DNA of 64,000 nucleotides. It comes from Epiperipatus broadwayi. Lineage: Eukaryota > Onychophora > Udeonychophora > Euonychophora > Peripatidae. Both the position numbers and the translations under genes were made by a program. The first letter of the stretch is position 1. Each line of letters opens with the position of its first letter. The notes beneath the pieces are model-generated. The model worked only from the letters and a program-made list of their open reading frames with translations. It was not told where the DNA came from and made no database searches. Shown in pieces: positions 59,611 to 64,000 of this stretch. The stretch is from the NCBI GenBank assembly GCA_028023455.1, contig JAQFVV010006199.1, positions 6,214,972 to 6,278,971 of the forward strand, in the 5' to 3' direction.

Positions 59611-60295
59611 ATAGTTGTAGGGAACTTGAAAGTTAAACCATCAAACATCATATGATGGCTTGCACTGAGGGGTGTTACTGTATGGAGATTTTTGGCTGTG
59701 TGATTTTTGTCTGAGTTCAAACCTCTTCTAATTAATCCTATTATAATTTATAAATTTGATATTTGGCAGCCTTTTTTTTCTGAGCATCATGTATGATTAC
59801 ATATATATATATATTGATAGAATTTCTTTAGTTTATATTAAAAACACATTTTATTATTTACTGAATACGCTTTCTGAATTTTATATGTTGTATTTTGCAT
59901 AAGCATAATGCTAAAAGTTTTACAAAATGTTAGAACATACTAAAAGTTAATATTGATTTTAAAATATCAAAATAATTAGAAAAAATTTAATTTCATGATA
60001 TCAAGACCACTATTATATTTTAAAAAAAAACAACAAAGTTATTGAAAAAAAAAAGAATATTATCTTGAATATATTTAATAGCTACCAAAATCAAACATTT
60101 CGCTGTTTATCTTATTTTTAAAATATGGTAGTTTTTTCTTTCTTATTCTTATTTCTTCAGTGAATATATGACTGAATACATACCTAATAAAATATATTTA
60201 AATGTGCCCCCTCAATTTATAATTATTTTTTAAAAGTTTATTTATACTATAATCTTTGATTTATATGCAAACTCATATAAAAAAGCATATGTTAT

Positions 60296-62861
60296 ATATA
60301 TTGTGACAGTACAGAGATAAGGGTAAATCTGGGATGATGGCACGGATGATCATCAACCCCAATTACTATAAAATTTAAATATTAAATATAAAAGGAATGA
60401 TTATGAGCATGAGAAGTAACCATGAGTGATCAATATGAAGAACATGAGATATCAACACAGAACTAAGTATATTACAAGTTCACCAGCATTACAGATGAAT
60501 AATAATCATTCATCATTATGAATTATCAACAATAAAATGTAGCAGTCAATCTTGTGACTGGATTTGAAATGGGTCTACTATAGTTCAGGCTAATTATTTA
60601 GGCCTTGCCAGCTTGGGGCAGATTATTTAAACAATAATTTGGTTGCACAAAAAGTGCTAATTCATAAGAGTATGACAATTAAAAAAATAATGCTGGGATA
60701 CTAAGACATGCTGATCATTGTCAATCCTCTGGCCACTTAATACTATTACTGTACTGGCCAATTATAAACAATTTCTAAATATAAATAATTAAAATAAAAT
60801 GTAATGCTTGGACTTTAAAGGATATTCCCTTTGCACCATCGAGCATTAGAGAAATAATGAAATCATCATCAACTGAGTATCCCTAAGCACTAAATATAAA
60901 CCTCTTTTACATAACAGACCATTATATACAACAGTTCACTAAACAAAAGCTCTACAACTGTTACTGTGATCAAGAGATATACAAACATACAATATTCTAA
61001 AACCATTTTAGGATTGAATAAATTCACTGTAATAATTTAAACAATGAAATATAAATTTATTACTAAGAAACAATAGAATGAAATTAAGGTCTGCTGAGTA
61101 TGCTATAAATATAAATTCAGCATTCTGATTTTGATTAATTCAAAAAGAAATAGGCTATCACATTAAAATTTACAAATGTGTGCCAATAGCTTTATATAAC
61201 AGACATATCCTGTTTTTAAAAAATTACATCTCAGAATTGTGATAAATTAATAAAATTTAATAATTCATTTTAATAATTTATAAAGTAGGATTGATTTTAA
61301 CATGTATATGTGTCTACATGACACTAATCTATATAAGCACAGAATGCTGTATAAAGTAAAATTAACATGTTTAAATTTTCATAGACTTATATAATACCTA
61401 AATGCACACATATGTGTGTATATAAAAATATAGACAATATGAAATGAAGTTATTAATACAATATTTCTAATGGTAAAAAAAGTTTTTCTTTTTACTTTTA
61501 GAAAAAAGTAATATTACTTTTTGACAGTGCTTCATAAATGTTTTCTTTTTTAACAGTTTTCTCCTAATTAATTGTAAGCTTCTTTAAAAATACTCTAGCA
61601 AGTTCTTTTGTTCCCTAATCCAAAAAGATTTTTGGAGTTTTTTTTTTTCAAAATAAAATTGTGTTTGAATTAATCCTTTGTTTTTAGACTTATAATTCAA
61701 GCAAAAATTATTTACTTGTTTTATTTTTAAATTGGAGATTTTTTTATTATTGTTCTTAAAGAAGTATCTGATTTTCACTTTTAATAAAAAAACTGGAAAT
61801 GGTCAATTATTTTCTTTCATCATTCTAGTTTTAGCTGAATAATTGAGACAAAAATTATTTACCTTTAAAATCAGCTGATATCTGTAAGTACTTAATATAC
61901 ATGATGCAGTACCTTTGTCTGTGCCTCACATATTAATAAATCTGCATATATAGCATGGTAATCTCTTTATAAGCTGATTCCTTCCAAAACCATAGACTGG
62001 CTTATTGTCATCTTTAGAAAAGCTATAATCTGGTAACAGTTTGCCAACAGTGAGTTTCCTTCAACCTCTATCCTGTCTAATATATTCATATATACACAAT
62101 ATGAACCACATAAAATCTGGGTCTTGCTTCCATGTGAATCCAAACTACTCTAGTGAACTAATAGCAACAGCTGGATTTGCAGTCTCCCTCAGTTATAACT
62201 TCATACTTATCACACTGTCACAATCTGTAAAAACTTTAAAAACTCCCCCTCATATTTTTTCCCAACCTTTTTATAGCAGGGTGGAATTAAAACAAACTCA
62301 GTAATAAAAAGTAAGTTTTCTTTATTTTGATTGAAAAAAGTTAATGTCTCTTTTCAAAATACCTTAATCCTCTTAAAACAACTTTGTAGGATTTTTATCA
62401 AAATATATTATACAAGCTTTAATTTAAAAAATTTCTTAATGTGATCAAAATAGATAGTGGAATTTTATAATTGTTGGTATATCTATTTTAACATAAAAAT
62501 GTGCTTGTTTTAATTTCAAAATCAAAATTAATAAAATATTAATTACCTTTTTAAATGTTTAATTTATAATCCATTTTTTTAAATTCAAAATCATTTAATT
62601 CTTAATTGTTATTTCAGTTTAATATAACAAATATCTACAAAAAAATTGTGTTTATTTCTACTTTTCCTTTCAATTATATATATATGCACACATACTACTA
62701 TATTGTTGTAGGCCATGAGACACATAACCATCTCAATATATATATATGTTGAAAAGTATTATATACTTACAGTTCAATTAACAATATGTATTCTATTCTA
62801 TTCAATGTTTATCAACAAAACATTACCTAGTATACTATATATATATTGTGACAGTCAGATG

Positions 62862-62922
<61 letters not shown>

Positions 62923-62960
62923 TGTTGAACACAAGGAGAGCTTGGAACAAAATGTGTGAG
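60296..62960 (+). repeat. Half copy of the large palindrome (one arm)
   Basis: It starts TATATTGTGACAGTACAG and follows the left arm of the 44.25 kb palindrome in order: TGTGACTGGAT with CAGCTTGGG, AATAATGCTGGGATAC, TGCTGATCAT and GATCAAGAGAT. It then matches the inverse of the right arm (AAAACTGGAAATGGTCA at 61,790, GATTTT..CATGTGAATCC near 62,130, and GTGTTTATTTCTACTTTTCC at 62,649). It ends in TA microsatellite at the position of the palindrome centre. It has no second arm, so the palindrome may have formed from this unit by inverted duplication. The frames at 62,041-62,304 and 61,584-61,778 lie within the repeat and have no recognisable domain. Confidence 0.72.
62868..62923. repeat. (TA)n microsatellite
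   Basis: TA run with one CA interruption. The open frame 62,715-63,035 that crosses it is spurious. Confidence 0.95.
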
Positions 62961-64000
62961 AATAGTGTGTTGAAAATTACACTATACAAATATTACTCAT
63001 TAAAGAGTGTAGTTCATGTCTTCACTGAATATTGAAAGAGATATACCTACAATGAACAAGAATAGAGAATAAAATTTATTTTAATTAATATAATTGATTA
63101 ATTAAAATTTTCTTTTGACAATGATCATAATTAAATAATTGAAACACCTGATTTTTCAGAAGAAATAAAAGTAATGTAACAGTTTTTAATATATCATATT
63201 GGTTTTAGGTTCTTACATTGTTTTGATTCAGATGAATATTAGAATGAAAATTATAACAATGTAATTTTATATATTTATCTTAATATATCATTGTTTTATA
63301 TCAAAATTATATTTAAAATATGATAGGTTTTTAGATAGAAAAATGAATTTGGCTATTGAGATGATCACAGATTCTTTTGCATTGCTACTGTATTTAACAC
63401 AGTGAAGAGTAAGACATTTAATTGTATGATTTAACTAATTCAACTGAATCAGTATACATAGTATAGTTATTTTGAAAATTTATTGAATTAATGTGAAACA
63501 TGGCTTCTTTATCAATTTCATATAAATGCACTGGATTTTTTTTTTGGTAAAATGTATTTTGGAAATCTGATGATGCTACTACGACCATGTGGTATCTTCT
63601 TTAACTTTTAATATATAAAGATTTTAAATCTTTCAATATAAAACATCTTACCAGATTAGTCACATCATATTAAGAGTAATATTATTTCTAAAAAGTATTA
63701 TATGATGAACTTGATCATAGTTTTTATGGGTTAAGCAAGTTTAATTCACATTATAAATATTCTATTTAGGTTCCTATAAAAAGGTGCAATATTAAATTAT
63801 TTTGATAGAAAAATATGGTTTAAGAAGACTGCAAAGGATAACTACAATTGTGTAATATGTTGCTATCATTCTGGAAAAAATATTGTTGCAGAAGAAATTA
63901 AAAATTTAATTATTAGATAATAAATAAACAAATTAAAAGAAACATATGTATGTGTGTGTTTGTGAATTATGGATTGGTATGTAAAGTCATCATAAAATTC
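62961..64000. other. AT-rich non-coding stretch
   Basis: No gene or clear element is seen. Confidence 0.5.

Noticed and set aside
62715-63035. 106-codon + open frame
   Set aside because: It runs through a (TA)n microsatellite (YIYIYI) and a dispersed repeat; it has no coding features.

Overview
The window looks like AT-rich nuclear DNA from a multicellular animal, most likely an invertebrate. By eye about three quarters of the bases are A or T. There are long (TA)n runs, decayed non-LTR retrotransposons of types common in invertebrates, tRNA-derived SINEs, foldback elements and candidate spliced exons. There are no bacterial operons, and almost no open frame is long enough to be an intact gene. 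I cannot name the species. I see no complete protein-coding gene, and most of the window reads as intron or intergenic DNA filled with old and young mobile elements.

The most striking content is a family of small tandem elements carrying self-cleaving hammerhead ribozymes (retrozyme-like). A three-unit array with a period of about 400 bases lies at 5.63-6.88 kb on the + strand. A diverged two-ribozyme array with a 416-base period lies at 18.57-19.26 kb on the - strand. A single related monomer lies at 43.78-44.10 kb (-), a truncated one at 41.73-41.88 kb (+), and a palindromic relative at 58.76-59.12 kb. Conserved ribozyme cores, together with base-pair changes that preserve helix I between the families, make this a structured RNA rather than a chance motif.

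Other layout: 1.6-2.8 kb holds a dead LINE with recognisable reverse transcriptase (+). 6.9-8.85 kb holds a dead LINE endonuclease region (-). 9.2-10.0 kb is a tandem duplication. 10.1-12.3 kb is a less AT-rich, retroelement-like block with a possible gag-type zinc knuckle. 12.5-14.3 kb keeps CpG dinucleotides that are rare elsewhere, which suggests a regulatory or promoter region. 16.9-17.3 kb has two hairpin elements. 24.7-26.3 kb is a dead LINE of a second lineage (+), and 36.4-36.75 kb is a better preserved 3' end of that lineage (-). 44.25-49.42 kb is a large imperfect palindrome, one half of which recurs at 60.3-62.96 kb. 53.1-53.55 and 54.49-54.78 kb are foldback hairpins. Directly after the second comes a 460-base tract with no C on the + strand. 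56.9-59.3 kb is a tandem duplication whose second copy took the palindromic ribozyme insertion.

Two short, less AT-rich open segments on the - strand (45.8-46.0 kb and 33.25-33.38 kb) look like exons of an unrecognised gene. Their splice phases could be compatible. If real, most of the window between them would be intron. Nothing here forms an operon or pathway. The interactions are between elements: nested insertions, foldback copies, and ribozyme elements that carry no recognisable reverse transcriptase of their own and would have to be copied by one supplied elsewhere.
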